Source: SZAS-103 sp043747745 | Lineage (GTDB): Bacteria; Pseudomonadota; Gammaproteobacteria; Xanthomonadales; Xanthomonadaceae | Assembly: GCA_043747745.1 (NCBI GenBank) | Contig: JAYTOP010000012.1 | Location: 1-64,000, forward strand | Reading direction: 5' to 3' | DNA: 64,000 nt | Part shown: piece by piece, positions 45,001-53,400 of the stretch | Layout of the letters: every line of letters begins with the position of its first letter | How positions within the stretch are numbered: the stretch's first letter is position 1 | The notes under the pieces: model-generated | Database searches by the model: none | What the model saw: the letters and a program-made list of their open reading frames with translations, nothing else | Told to the model about the DNA's origin: nothing | Position numbers and translations under genes: made by a program

Positions 45001-45697
45001 TGTGCGCGCCGCTAGCGGTTGAGCCAGTGCCGGTCGCGGTACTAAATGCTCCACTGGCACTTGCATACGTGCCTGTTGCAGTGCTGTGCGCACCGCTGGC
45101 GGTGCTGTAGTTGCCGTGCGCGTATGCACTGGTGCCAGTAGCCGTAGCATCGCTTCCGACGGCATGACTAAGGAAGCCAGTCGCGGTCGATCGATCCCCT
45201 ACTGCAAGGCTCGATGCACCTGTAGCGACACTATAATCGCCCAACGCATTGCTTGACGCTCCGCTTGCCGTGCTGCGGTATCCGCTTGCGGTGCTGCTGA
45301 TGCCAGTAGCGGTGCTGTCATGGCCGGTGGCGTGGCTGTTGTCACCGGTCGCGGTCGCGCCAAATTGTCCTGCATAACTGTTGTGGCCAGTCGCTGTGCT
45401 GTTGTTGCCCTTGGCATAACTGTTGTTGCCAGTTGCGGTGCTGTTGTTGCCCTTGGCGTAAGCGTCATAGCCGGTCGCCGAACTTGCAGTGCCGCTGGCA
45501 TCCGAGCCCTGACCGAACGCGCTGCTGTAATTGCCGCCCGCGCTGGCATTGGCGCCGCAGGCTGTGGAGCCGTTGCCGGCGGCGGTGGCACCATTGGCCG
45601 GGGTGCAGACTGTGCCCGCTGCCCACACATTGCCGGTCAAACTGCCGACCGCCAGCGAAACCGCCAGGGCCAACAGACGTTTCTGTGAAGTTCTCAT
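42038..45697 (-). CDS. Trimeric autotransporter adhesin (YadA-like) made of heptad head repeats
   Basis: Outer-membrane trimeric adhesin, 1219 residues. Residues 1-27 are a signal peptide (MRTSQKRLLALAVSLAVG). From about residue 45 to 1070 the sequence is an almost unbroken run of roughly 145 seven-residue units of the form x-x-S-x-A-x-G, the left-handed YadA-type head roll. A neck and short linker (VTNVAAGTQANDAVNLSQM) lead to the C-terminal YadA anchor (about the last 90 residues, ending GLGVGW) that forms the 12-strand barrel. No long coiled-coil stalk is seen. A GAGAGGAATAC ribosome-binding site fixes the start at 45697. Confidence 0.93.
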   Translation of the reverse strand: MRTSQKRLLALAVSLAVGSLTGNVWAAGTVCTPANGATAAGNGSTACGANASAGGNYSSAFGQGSDASGTASSATGYDAYAKGNNSTATGNNSYAKGNNSTATGHNSYAGQFGATATGDNSHATGHDSTATGISSTASGYRSTASGASSNALGDYSVATGASSLAVGDRSTATGFLSHAVGSDATATGTSAYAHGNYSTASGAHSTATGTYASASGAFSTATGTGSTASGAHSTANGAGATANGYNSYAAAGATASGAFSNASGVGSTADGAHSTASGYHSSALGYGSSATGAYSTALGSNSSASGFDSNATGYASNASGALSSATGAFSNASGDNSTATGAHSTASGYGSNATGLGSTASGKYSSATGAHSNASGKYSTATGSFSSATGDYSTANGSHSVASGFGSSASGVGSRATGDFSSASGVNSNASGYQSTATGAFSAASGANSTANGAYANASGAFSDASGAYAVASGDFSSAVGAHSTASGTSSSAFGDYSTASGTASTASGVLSNASGVFSTADGALSNASGAQSTAVGAYSNASGDFSSAVGSHSSATGVASSAFGAYSYANGDNATAIGAGSYAVAGATASGTKSNASGRYSSASGFASNASGAASTASGAYSNASGNGSTASGAFSSATGAASTASGFGSSASGDLSTASGAVSSASGYESNATGAYSSASGAYSSATGAHSSASGDVSTANGAGANASGFGSSATGFSSSASGKESNATGAFSSASGAYSSATGAHSSASSAYSTASGAGSHASGFVSSASGAYSTASGAYSTATGAISTASGIGSTATGAFSVASGYNSTATGAGSSATGDFSSATGVGSLASGVSSTANGSRAYATGGYSTTVGNRSYASGFGATAVGTDAYATGQGASAFGAHAHATGGSSTAVGDWSYATADNSSAFGDGAHATGAYSLASGHNSRASGFGSSAIGVDALASGQGSSAFGAAAQATGGSATAVGDQSFATGDNSSAFGAGANASGGYSTAAGHNSLASGFGATALGTDAKASGQGSSALGAAAVASGGSATAIGDQSFATGDNSTALGSGANASAANSTAIGFNSTNTRANTVSVGSAANARQVTNVAAGTQANDAVNLSQMQAADAATLAAANAFTTNAVDNLNTIVQGEFAVQDKRISRIGAMGTAMSMMTSSASGIQSPNRLAVGYGHQSGENAVSIGYQRLVKANTTFTIGGSFANGESSVGAGLGVGW
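42494..43081 (-). repeat. 210-bp tandem super-repeat in the adhesin
   Basis: Within the heptad region, residues about 873-1068 form a higher-order repeat of ten heptads (70 residues, 210 bp). Three copies (the last incomplete) begin TDAYATGQGASAFG, VDALASGQGSSAFG and TDAKASGQGSSALG and share GSxTAxGDxSxAT-DNSSAFG. The rest of the head shows heptads only. Confidence 0.85.
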
Positions 45698-46025
45698 GTA
45701 TTCCTCTCCCAGCCGCAATGGCTGCCTTGGTTGATTGACTAAAGATTGCCCCGGTACAAGCCTTCCCGCTAGCGCGTCCCCTATGCACGCACAGACGCAA
45801 AACACACGGCGAACCGGACATGGGCCGCCATACGACCACAGCACCCGTAACAGGCGCATGTTGAACGGAAAGCTAACACAAACTGATGCAATGCGCGCAA
45901 CTGGTCACAGAATTTGTATGGCCCTCTGGAACACGCCCAACTCCGCTCTCAAGCCATTCATGGCGTGCGTTCGGGCAGTCAGACCTAGGCAGTTTCCCGG
46001 CGAAGCCTGCGACTGAAAAGGCGGT
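45698..46025. other. Intergenic region upstream of the adhesin
   Basis: About 330 bases between two minus-strand genes. It must hold the adhesin promoter and the end of the sortilin-like transcript. The stretch 45861-45920 is AT-richer than its surroundings. I find no convincing -35/-10 pair, terminator or gene in it. Confidence 0.5.
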
Positions 46026-49000
46026 TTAAAGGCTTTCCCCGGCCGCTTCATCGACGCCAGGTCGCGGTTCGGCGCTTGGACGTGGGCGAGCCCAATCGTC
46101 GCGTCCACGCAACTTCGGCTTGACCGGTGCGCGCGACGGTTGCGGCTCGGGAGCCTCGACCGTGAACTTCGCATCCGAACGTGCGCCGTTCAATTCCAGT
46201 CGCAGGGTGTAGTCGCCGGGACCGATGTAAAGCCGCTGACGCAGACGCACGGCTTCGGCGACCGGGGTCTTGTCCAGGCCGTTTCCGGCCTTGTCGGAAT
46301 CCTTGGCCTGGTCGGGATCCTTCGCATGGGTGACCTTCTGAACGCCAATGTCAGCGACCGCCTGTATGAGGTCGCGCTGCTGCGCAATGTGCTCGGCCGC
46401 CAGCGCGAGGTCGCGATCGAGCAGCAGGTCCCAGGTGTAGCTGTTGATGCCTGCCCTGGCCGGGATCGACAGCTTGCGCACTGGATTGGCGTTCTTGTCG
46501 AGGACGGTCAGCTGCGCCTGGCCCGCGGCCTTGGCCCAGAACGGCAGTCTGAGCTTCGGCTGGTCGTCGCTGTCGTCGAACCAGACCGGCGCGGCGCTGC
46601 GCCAACCGCGATCGGCCTTCATCTTCTCGACCGGGAACAGGTGCACCGCTTCGCCGCGCACCTTCGCGAGTTCCTGCAGCGGCAACACATCGACAATCCA
46701 GACGCTGCGTCCGTGCGTGCCAGCGATCAGTTCGCGTTCGCGCGGATGCACGGCCAGGTCGTGCACGGGCACGTTCGGCAGGTTCGCCTGCAGGCTGTCC
46801 CAGTGCGCGCCACGATCAAGGGATACATAGACGCCGCGATCGGTACCGACATACAACACGTCCGGATTTACCGTGTCCTCGCGGATCACGTTCACCGATT
46901 CCGCCGGCAGCCCGGCCGAGATATTCGTCCAGGTCCTGCCGAGGTCGTCGCTGCGGAACACCCACGGGGTCAGGTCGTCGTTGCGGTAGCCATTCAAGGT
47001 GACGTAGGCGCGCTTCTCGACGAACGCCGATGCGACCACGCGGCTGACCCACTGCTTCGGCAGGTTCGCGTCCACGTTCGACCAGTGCGCGCCGCCGTCG
47101 TCGGTGACGTCCACATGGCCGTCGTCGGTACCGACCCAGAGCAGGCCGAAGCGCTTCGGCGATTCGCTGACCGTGGTGATCGTCGCGTAGGGTACGTCGC
47201 CGCGCTCCTTGGCCGTGGTCAGGTCGGGGCTGATCGGCGTCCACGTGACGCCCTTGTCCATCGAGCGGAACAGCTTGTTCGCGCCGAAGTACACGATGTC
47301 CTGGTTGTGCGGCGACAGCAGGATCGGCGTGTTCCAGTTGTAGCGCAGTTGCGGATCGCGCAGGCCCGCGTGCGGGCGGACTTCGTGGCTGCCGCCGGAG
47401 CCGCTGCGGTCGTAGTAGCCGAACTGGTAGCCGGTGTAGAGGGTTGCGTTGTCGCGCGTATCGACCTGCACGTGCATGCCGTCGCCGCCGCCGACCCGCG
47501 ACCACGTGTTGAATTCGGACAACACATTGCCAGCGCCCTTCCACGAACCGTTGTCCTGCAGGCCACCGTAAACGTTGTAAGGATCGGCAAGGTCTGCCAC
47601 GACCGTGTAGAACTGCCCCACCGCGTTCGCGCCCATCGTGCGAAAATGCTTTCCGCCGTCGTGGCTGATGAACGCGCCGCCGTCGTTGCCGACGATCATC
47701 CGCAGCGGATCGCTCGGGTCGATCCACAGCTCGTGGTAATCGACGTGCACGTTGGGATCGTTGAGGCCGGCCCATGTTTTTCCGCCATCGTTCGACGCGA
47801 TGATCGGCAGTCCCTGCACATACACGTGGTCGGGATTGTCGGGCGCAACGCGCACTTGGCCGAAGTAATAGCCGTACGCGTAATCGACCTCGCGCAACGG
47901 CTGGTCGTGGGTGCGATGCCAGTTCGCGCCGCCGTCGTCGGAGCGATAGACCTCCAGACCCTTGATGTCGGTATCGATGATCGAGCGCGCCGGATCCTGC
48001 ACGCGCTGGTACAGCTGCGCCATCGTCAGGCTGCCGTCGCGGATCATCTTGAGCAGCGACTTCGCATCGACATCGACATCCAGGTCGCTGTTGCGGATGA
48101 AGGTCTCGACCTCATCGGGGTCCTGGCGCAGGAATTCGTCCTTGCCCATGTGCGCGATGCGGCGCGCGCTGAGCGGGCGATCGCCGAGGTCCTGGTCGGT
48201 CGTCGGCAACACGTCCCAGTTGTCCACGGTCGCGTACACGGTCTGCGGATGCGAAGCCGCGATCGCCAGGCCGATGCGGCCGACATGGTCGCCGCTCGGC
48301 AATCCCTTGCCGATCCGCTGCCAGGTCGCGCCGCCATCGGTCGATTTCCATATCCCGCTGCCCGCCCCGCTCTCCTGGAACTTCCACGGCCGCCGGGTGT
48401 GTTCCCACAGTGATGCGTAAAGAACGTTCGGATCGCTCGCATCCTGCACGAGGTCGATCGCGCCGGCGTTTGGGCGATCGCCCTTGAGCACGCGCGACCA
48501 GGTCTTGCCGCCGTCGATGCTGCGGTATACGCCGGGTTCGCCGCCTTCGCTGTAGAGTCGGCCGACGACCGCGACGAAGATCCGGTTGCTGTCCTTCGGA
48601 TCGACAACGATGCGCGCGATGCGGTCGGTACCGGCCAGGCCCATCCGCTGAAAATGCTTGCCGCCGTCGTCGCTGCGGAACAGGCCCATGCCGCCGTAGG
48701 ACGAGCGCGATGCGTTCGGTTCGCCGCTGCCGACCCACAAGGTGTCCGGGTGCTGCGGGTCGACCGCAATCGCGCCCGTCACCGTGGTCGGCAGGCTGTC
48801 GGACAGGGGCTCGAAGTTGTTGCCGTCGTTGGTCGTCTTCCATACCCCGCCGGTCGCGTAGGCCACATAGAAGGTGTAGGGCTGGCCCGGCACCGCGGCG
48901 ACATCGACCACACGCCCGCCCTGCGCGGTCGGCCCGATGCTGCGCCATTCCACGCCCGCGTACGGCGAATCGGCGACCATCTTCTGGTGTTGCTGCCACG

Positions 49001-49103
49001 CGACTTCGCGCTGATTGGCTGTGTCCGCAGCGGATGCGGACGTTGTGCAAAACAGCGCAATCGACGCGCCGAGCAGGAGTGGGACGAGGCGACGTTGCGT
49101 CAT
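46026..49103 (-). CDS. Secreted sortilin/VPS10-like Asp-box propeller protein
   Basis: A 1025-residue secreted protein annotated in relatives as glycosyl hydrolase or BNR/VPS10-domain protein; catalytic activity is not shown. A signal peptide (RRLVPLLLGASIALFCTTSASA) precedes beta-propeller sequence with about ten Asp boxes (S/x-D-x-G-x-x-W/F), for example FRSDDGGKHF, YRSIDGGKTW, WKSTDGGATW, SNDGGKTW and FRSDDLGRTW. This implies two stacked propellers. A separate C-terminal beta domain (PGDYTLRLELNGARSDAKFTV) and a basic, Pro-rich tail follow. It could be a type II secretion client, which is speculation from adjacency. Confidence 0.85.
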   Translation of the reverse strand: MTQRRLVPLLLGASIALFCTTSASAADTANQREVAWQQHQKMVADSPYAGVEWRSIGPTAQGGRVVDVAAVPGQPYTFYVAYATGGVWKTTNDGNNFEPLSDSLPTTVTGAIAVDPQHPDTLWVGSGEPNASRSSYGGMGLFRSDDGGKHFQRMGLAGTDRIARIVVDPKDSNRIFVAVVGRLYSEGGEPGVYRSIDGGKTWSRVLKGDRPNAGAIDLVQDASDPNVLYASLWEHTRRPWKFQESGAGSGIWKSTDGGATWQRIGKGLPSGDHVGRIGLAIAASHPQTVYATVDNWDVLPTTDQDLGDRPLSARRIAHMGKDEFLRQDPDEVETFIRNSDLDVDVDAKSLLKMIRDGSLTMAQLYQRVQDPARSIIDTDIKGLEVYRSDDGGANWHRTHDQPLREVDYAYGYYFGQVRVAPDNPDHVYVQGLPIIASNDGGKTWAGLNDPNVHVDYHELWIDPSDPLRMIVGNDGGAFISHDGGKHFRTMGANAVGQFYTVVADLADPYNVYGGLQDNGSWKGAGNVLSEFNTWSRVGGGDGMHVQVDTRDNATLYTGYQFGYYDRSGSGGSHEVRPHAGLRDPQLRYNWNTPILLSPHNQDIVYFGANKLFRSMDKGVTWTPISPDLTTAKERGDVPYATITTVSESPKRFGLLWVGTDDGHVDVTDDGGAHWSNVDANLPKQWVSRVVASAFVEKRAYVTLNGYRNDDLTPWVFRSDDLGRTWTNISAGLPAESVNVIREDTVNPDVLYVGTDRGVYVSLDRGAHWDSLQANLPNVPVHDLAVHPRERELIAGTHGRSVWIVDVLPLQELAKVRGEAVHLFPVEKMKADRGWRSAAPVWFDDSDDQPKLRLPFWAKAAGQAQLTVLDKNANPVRKLSIPARAGINSYTWDLLLDRDLALAAEHIAQQRDLIQAVADIGVQKVTHAKDPDQAKDSDKAGNGLDKTPVAEAVRLRQRLYIGPGDYTLRLELNGARSDAKFTVEAPEPQPSRAPVKPKLRGRDDWARPRPSAEPRPGVDEAAGESL

Positions 49104-49222
49104 GGCCGATGCCTGCGATTTCGGAAACCCGCACCATAGCGCGGCCCGCGCGGCCTGAACATGGGCGAAGGTCATGGACTGCTGCCGTCGCTGGAACGAA
49201 GCGGGCCTGCAACAGCGTCGCC

Positions 49223-49280
49223 AGTCATCCGGGACACGGTCGTCCCGGATTGCACCGCTGTGAGGTTTCAGCCGGGCTAC
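49223..49280 (-). repeat. GTAGCCCGG repeat with hairpin downstream of purL
   Basis: On the minus strand GTAGCCCGGCTG begins at 49280, two bases after the purL stop, and leads to GCAATCCGGGAC and a TCCGGGAC/GTCCCGGA stem (49228-49249). It is a member of the GTAG-headed family seen at 39606 and may serve as the purL terminator structure, although no T-run follows. Confidence 0.75.
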
Positions 49281-49281
49281 A

Positions 49282-52200
49282 TCAACCCACGAACGCACGC
49301 GCGTTGCGGAACAGCCGCATCCACGGCGAATCCTCGCTCCAGCCTGGCGGATGCCAGCTCAATTGCACGCTGCGGAACACGCGTTCCGGGTGCGGCATCA
49401 TCAGGGTCGCGCGGCCGTCGGCGCTGCTCAGGCCAGCGATCGCGTCGGGGGAACCGTTCGGGTTGGCCGGATAGCTTGTCGCCACCCGACCCGCGCCATC
49501 GACGTAACGCACCGCGACCTGCGCTGCTGCGCGGTCGGTTTCGCGATCGAACGCGGCGCGACCTTCGCCGTGCGCGACCACGACCGGCAGCCGCGACCCG
49601 GCCATTCCGGTCAACAGCACCGATGGCGAATCCATGACTTCCAGTAACGCGAGGCGCGCTTCGTATTGTTCGGAGCGGTTACGCAGGAAACGCGGCCAAT
49701 GATCCGCGCCCGGGATCAGCTCCTTGAGTTGCGCGAGCATCTGGCAGCCGTTGCAGGCGCCGAGCGTGAAGCTGTCGCCGCGTGCGAAAAATTCGGCAAA
49801 CGCATCCCGCAGCCATGTGCGTTCGAGAATGGATGTCGCCCAGCCACGGCCCGCGCCGAGCACGTCGCCATACGAGAACCCGCCGCACGCAGCCAGACCC
49901 TTGAAGCCGTCGAGCACGATGCGCCGCTCGATGAGATCGGACATGTGCACGTCCACTGCGTCGAAACCGGCGCGATCGAATGCCGCCGCCATCTCGATCT
50001 GACCGTTGACGCCCTGCTCGCGCAGGATCGCGATGCGGGGGCGGGAAAGGCCGGGAATCGGCCGTTCCTGCGCATCCTGCGCCCGCGGCATTGGTACATC
50101 CCTGTGCGGCAGGAATCGGGAATCGGGAATTGCAACAGCGAGTTTTTCGCGAGCGGATGCGTTCACGTGATCGAAAGTGAGTTGCGCAGTGAGCGGAGGG
50201 GCATTGAAATCGCGGCGTGCGCTGCGCTCTTCCTCGGCGCACGCCGGATCGTCGCGCAGCGACTGCATCGCATGCGTCACCGACCACCACGCGTCGAACG
50301 CTTCCTGCCAGCTCCACTCGGCGATCGTCGTACGTTCGCGCTGGACGCGGATCGTCGGCGTCGCAACCGGGCGGCCGATACGCTGCGCGCAATGGGTCAG
50401 GTCGTGGTGATCGATGAGATCCGCAAACGCCGCACGATCTTCCACGGCAACCTGCACGATCGCTCCGAGCTCCTCGTTGAACAAGGCGCGCGCCGCATCC
50501 TCGCCCCAATGGTCCAGGCTGATCTCCAGCCCGACGCGTGAGGCGAACGCAAGCTCGCACAATGCGGCAAACGAGCCGCCGTCGGAACGGTCGTGGTACG
50601 CGAGCAACAGGCCATCGCGGCGCGCGTGCTGGATCAGGTCGAAAAACCGGCGCAGCAACACCGGATCGTCGAGGTCTGGACATGCTCCGCCGAATGCGTC
50701 ATGGCACTGCGCGAAGATCGACCCGCCGAGTCGCTGCTGGCCAGCGCCAAGCCCGATCAGCCAGAGTTCTGACTCCACGTCGCGCGCGAGTACCGGTTGC
50801 AACTGTTTGCGCACGTCCGCGACGCGCGCGAACGCAGTCACCACCAACGACACCGGCGACACCGTCTTGCGCGACGCGCCGTCGTGCTGCCATTGCGCCT
50901 GCATCGACAGCGAATCCTTGCCAACCGGAATGCTGATGCCCAGATCCGGGCACAACTCCATACCGACCGCGTGGACGGCGTCAAACAGCAACGCGTCCTC
51001 GCCATCGAAACCGGTGGCCGCCATCCAGTTCGCCGACAGCTTCACTTCGTCCAACGATGCGACCGATGCGGCAGCGAGATTGGTGATCGCCTCGCCGACC
51101 GCCATCCGCGCGCTTGCAGCCGCGTCGAGCAACGCGAGCGGCGTGCGCTCGCCGATCGCCATCGCCTCGCCTGCGTAACCATCGAAGTCGTCCAGCGTGA
51201 TCGCGCAATCGGCGAGCGGAAGCTGCCATGGGCCGACCATCTGGTCGCGCGCGCACAGGCCGCCGACGCTGCGGTCGCCGATCGTGACCAGGAAATTTTT
51301 CGCCGCCACGCTCGGATGCGCGAGCACGCGCAAACCCGCCGCGTGCAACGCCTTGCGATCGCCATCGAGCGCGGCGGTGTCCGGCTTGGGCCAGCGCGTC
51401 GTGCGCGGGCGCTGGGTGTCGCGATGCAGTTTCGGCGCGTTGCCGAACAGCAGGTCCATCGGCATGTCGATGGGGAGAAGCTGGGAATGGGCCGCTCCAG
51501 CGCATCCTGCGCCCGCGGCATTGGCACATCCCTGTGCGTCAGGGCTGGGGGCTGGAGGCTGGGGAGCGTCGTCGTCGCGCAGGATCAGTCGCTGTTCCAG
51601 TGTCGCAGTGCCAACGACCGCGAACGGGCAGCGCTCGCGCGCGCACAACGCGGCGAATTCGGCGAGCCGTTCCGCCGCCACGCCAAGTACATAGCGTTCC
51701 TGCGACTCGTTGCTCCATATCTGCATCGGTGACAGCGAGGGATCGTCGCTCGGGATCGCACGCAGGTCGATGATGCCGCCGACCTCCGAGTCGTGCAGCA
51801 GTTCGGGGATTGCGTTCGACAAACCGCCCGCGCCGACATCGTGGAAGCTCAGGATCGGATTGTCTGCACCCAGCGCGACGCAGCGATCGATGACTTCTTG
51901 GCAGCGGCGCTCCATTTCCGGGTTGTCGCGCTGCACGGAAGCGAAGTCGAGGTCTTCGGAACTGTCGCCGGATGCGACCGACGACGCCGCGCCGCCGCCG
52001 AGCCCGATCAGCATCGCCGGGCCGCCGAGCACGATCACTGCATCGCCATCGCGCAACAATATCTTCTGCACCAGCGTGGTTTCGACCGCGCCCAGGCCAC
52101 CCGCGAGCATGATCGGCTTGTCGTAACCGCGCAGCACGCCGGGTTCGGCAGTCGCGAGTTCGAACGAGCGGAAATAGCCGCACAGTGCCGGACGCCCGAA

Positions 52201-53316
52201 TTCGTTGTTGAACGCGGCCGCGCCGATCGGGCCGTCGCGCATGATCTCGAACGCGCTCGCCATGCGCGGATTCAGCGGACGCGCGGTTTCCCATGGCTGC
52301 GGCAATGTCGGGATGCGCAGATGCGAGACCGAGAAGCCGGTCAACCCAGCCTTGGGCTTGCCGCCACGACCGGTCGCGCCTTCATCGCGGATCTCGCCGC
52401 CTGAACCTGTTGCCGCGCCCGCGAACGGCGCAATCGCGGTCGGATGGTTATGGGTTTCGACCTTGATGCAGAATGCGCTTGGTCGCAGCGGCCCGGCGCG
52501 ATACACGCCATCGGCAGACGGACGGAACGCCTGCGCCGCGAAACCTTCGATGACCGCCGCGTTGTCCTTGTAGGCCGACAACGTGAGCTGCGGCGCTGCG
52601 GCGTGGGTGTTGCGGATCATCTTGAACAGCGACAGCGGTTGCGGCTCGCCGTCCACGCTGAAGTCGGCGTTGAAGATCTTGTGCCGGCAATGTTCGGAAT
52701 TGGCCTGCGCGAACATCATCAGTTCGGCATCCGACGGATCGCGGCCGAGTTCGCCGAAACGACGCCGCAGGTACGCGATCTCGTCGTCCGACAATGCGAG
52801 GCCGAGGCGACCATTTGCGGCGTCCAGCTCGGCCAACGCGATGCGTTCGAGCGCACCGCGTTGCGGAATGGCAAACAGTTTCGCGGCCTCGTCGCGATCG
52901 TGCAGCAGCGACTGGGTCATCGGATCATGCAGCGCGCGCGCGATCACGGCCCATTCGGACGAGCCGCGTTCCGGAAGATGCGCCAGATCCAGCCGCATGC
53001 CGCGTTCGACGCGATGCACAGGCAAACCAGCACCGCGCAGGATTTCGGTGGCCTTGCTCGCCCAGGGCGACAAGGTTCCGAGTCGCGGCACCACGAACAC
53101 ACTGCGTGCATCGGATGCGGCAACCGCAGTGTCGGAATGCTCTTCGAGGATGCGCCCGAGCACGCCACGATCGGGCTCGGCACCCAGTTCGGGATCGATG
53201 AAGTACAGCCAGCACGCGCCATCGAGGCGAATGCCGTCATGCAGGACGTGCAGGCTGTGTTCGAGGCGGTCGCGGCGGAAGGGCGACAGGGCCGCAAGGC
53301 CCTCTAGCACGATCAT
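49282..53316 (-). CDS. purL: Phosphoribosylformylglycinamidine synthase with two repeat insertions
   Basis: Single-chain FGAM synthase, fourth step of purine synthesis: glutaminase plus ATP-dependent amination of FGAR. The synthetase part has ANSEHCRHKIFNADF, VETHNHPTAIAPFAGAATGSGGEIRDEG and HDVGAGGLSNA; the C-terminal glutaminase has VLREQGVNGQIEMAAAF, LGACNGCQML with the nucleophile Cys, and MMPHPERVFR. At 1344 residues it is about 50 longer than E. coli PurL. The excess falls in two linkers, residues about 584-613 and 1060-1090, both encoded by the 54-bp repeat and its flanking heptamers. Start ATG at 53316. Confidence 0.97.
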   Translation of the reverse strand: MIVLEGLAALSPFRRDRLEHSLHVLHDGIRLDGACWLYFIDPELGAEPDRGVLGRILEEHSDTAVAASDARSVFVVPRLGTLSPWASKATEILRGAGLPVHRVERGMRLDLAHLPERGSSEWAVIARALHDPMTQSLLHDRDEAAKLFAIPQRGALERIALAELDAANGRLGLALSDDEIAYLRRRFGELGRDPSDAELMMFAQANSEHCRHKIFNADFSVDGEPQPLSLFKMIRNTHAAAPQLTLSAYKDNAAVIEGFAAQAFRPSADGVYRAGPLRPSAFCIKVETHNHPTAIAPFAGAATGSGGEIRDEGATGRGGKPKAGLTGFSVSHLRIPTLPQPWETARPLNPRMASAFEIMRDGPIGAAAFNNEFGRPALCGYFRSFELATAEPGVLRGYDKPIMLAGGLGAVETTLVQKILLRDGDAVIVLGGPAMLIGLGGGAASSVASGDSSEDLDFASVQRDNPEMERRCQEVIDRCVALGADNPILSFHDVGAGGLSNAIPELLHDSEVGGIIDLRAIPSDDPSLSPMQIWSNESQERYVLGVAAERLAEFAALCARERCPFAVVGTATLEQRLILRDDDAPQPPAPSPDAQGCANAAGAGCAGAAHSQLLPIDMPMDLLFGNAPKLHRDTQRPRTTRWPKPDTAALDGDRKALHAAGLRVLAHPSVAAKNFLVTIGDRSVGGLCARDQMVGPWQLPLADCAITLDDFDGYAGEAMAIGERTPLALLDAAASARMAVGEAITNLAAASVASLDEVKLSANWMAATGFDGEDALLFDAVHAVGMELCPDLGISIPVGKDSLSMQAQWQHDGASRKTVSPVSLVVTAFARVADVRKQLQPVLARDVESELWLIGLGAGQQRLGGSIFAQCHDAFGGACPDLDDPVLLRRFFDLIQHARRDGLLLAYHDRSDGGSFAALCELAFASRVGLEISLDHWGEDAARALFNEELGAIVQVAVEDRAAFADLIDHHDLTHCAQRIGRPVATPTIRVQRERTTIAEWSWQEAFDAWWSVTHAMQSLRDDPACAEEERSARRDFNAPPLTAQLTFDHVNASAREKLAVAIPDSRFLPHRDVPMPRAQDAQERPIPGLSRPRIAILREQGVNGQIEMAAAFDRAGFDAVDVHMSDLIERRIVLDGFKGLAACGGFSYGDVLGAGRGWATSILERTWLRDAFAEFFARGDSFTLGACNGCQMLAQLKELIPGADHWPRFLRNRSEQYEARLALLEVMDSPSVLLTGMAGSRLPVVVAHGEGRAAFDRETDRAAAQVAVRYVDGAGRVATSYPANPNGSPDAIAGLSSADGRATLMMPHPERVFRSVQLSWHPPGWSEDSPWMRLFRNARAFVG
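50060..50113 (-). repeat. 54-bp double-hairpin element, copy B, in purL
   Basis: In the coding strand it reads CCTGCCGCACAGGGATGTAC and onward, 49 of 54 identical to intergenic copy A. It encodes LPHRDVPMPRAQDAQERP (about residues 1068-1086), in the linker between synthetase and glutaminase domains. GGGAATC units abut it on both sides (50053-50059 and 50113-50131). Confidence 0.9.
51490..51543 (-). repeat. 54-bp double-hairpin element, copy C, in purL
   Basis: Coding-strand copy with 50 of 54 positions identical to copy B. It is read in a different frame and encodes PDAQGCANAAGAGCAGAA (residues 592-609). Both stems are intact: GCACA-GGGA-TGTGC and GCGCA-GGA-TGCGC. It is flanked by GGGAATG on one side and a GGGCTG heptamer array (51541-51567) on the other. 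Confidence 0.9.
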
Positions 53317-53400
53317 GTCCGGGAGATTTGAGGCTGGATCAGGGCGTTCATGATAGCCCAGCCAGCCCGACGGCGCTGGCAACGTCGCGGACTCGGACGA

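Noticed and set aside
42494..45560. Regular short repeats suggesting a CRISPR array
   Set aside because: Units of 21 bp have no unique spacers and encode heptads in one open frame; no cas genes.
46140..48413. Plus-strand open frame of about 757 codons opposite the Asp-box protein
   Set aside because: No recognisable domain, antisense to a protein with clear signal peptide and repeats.
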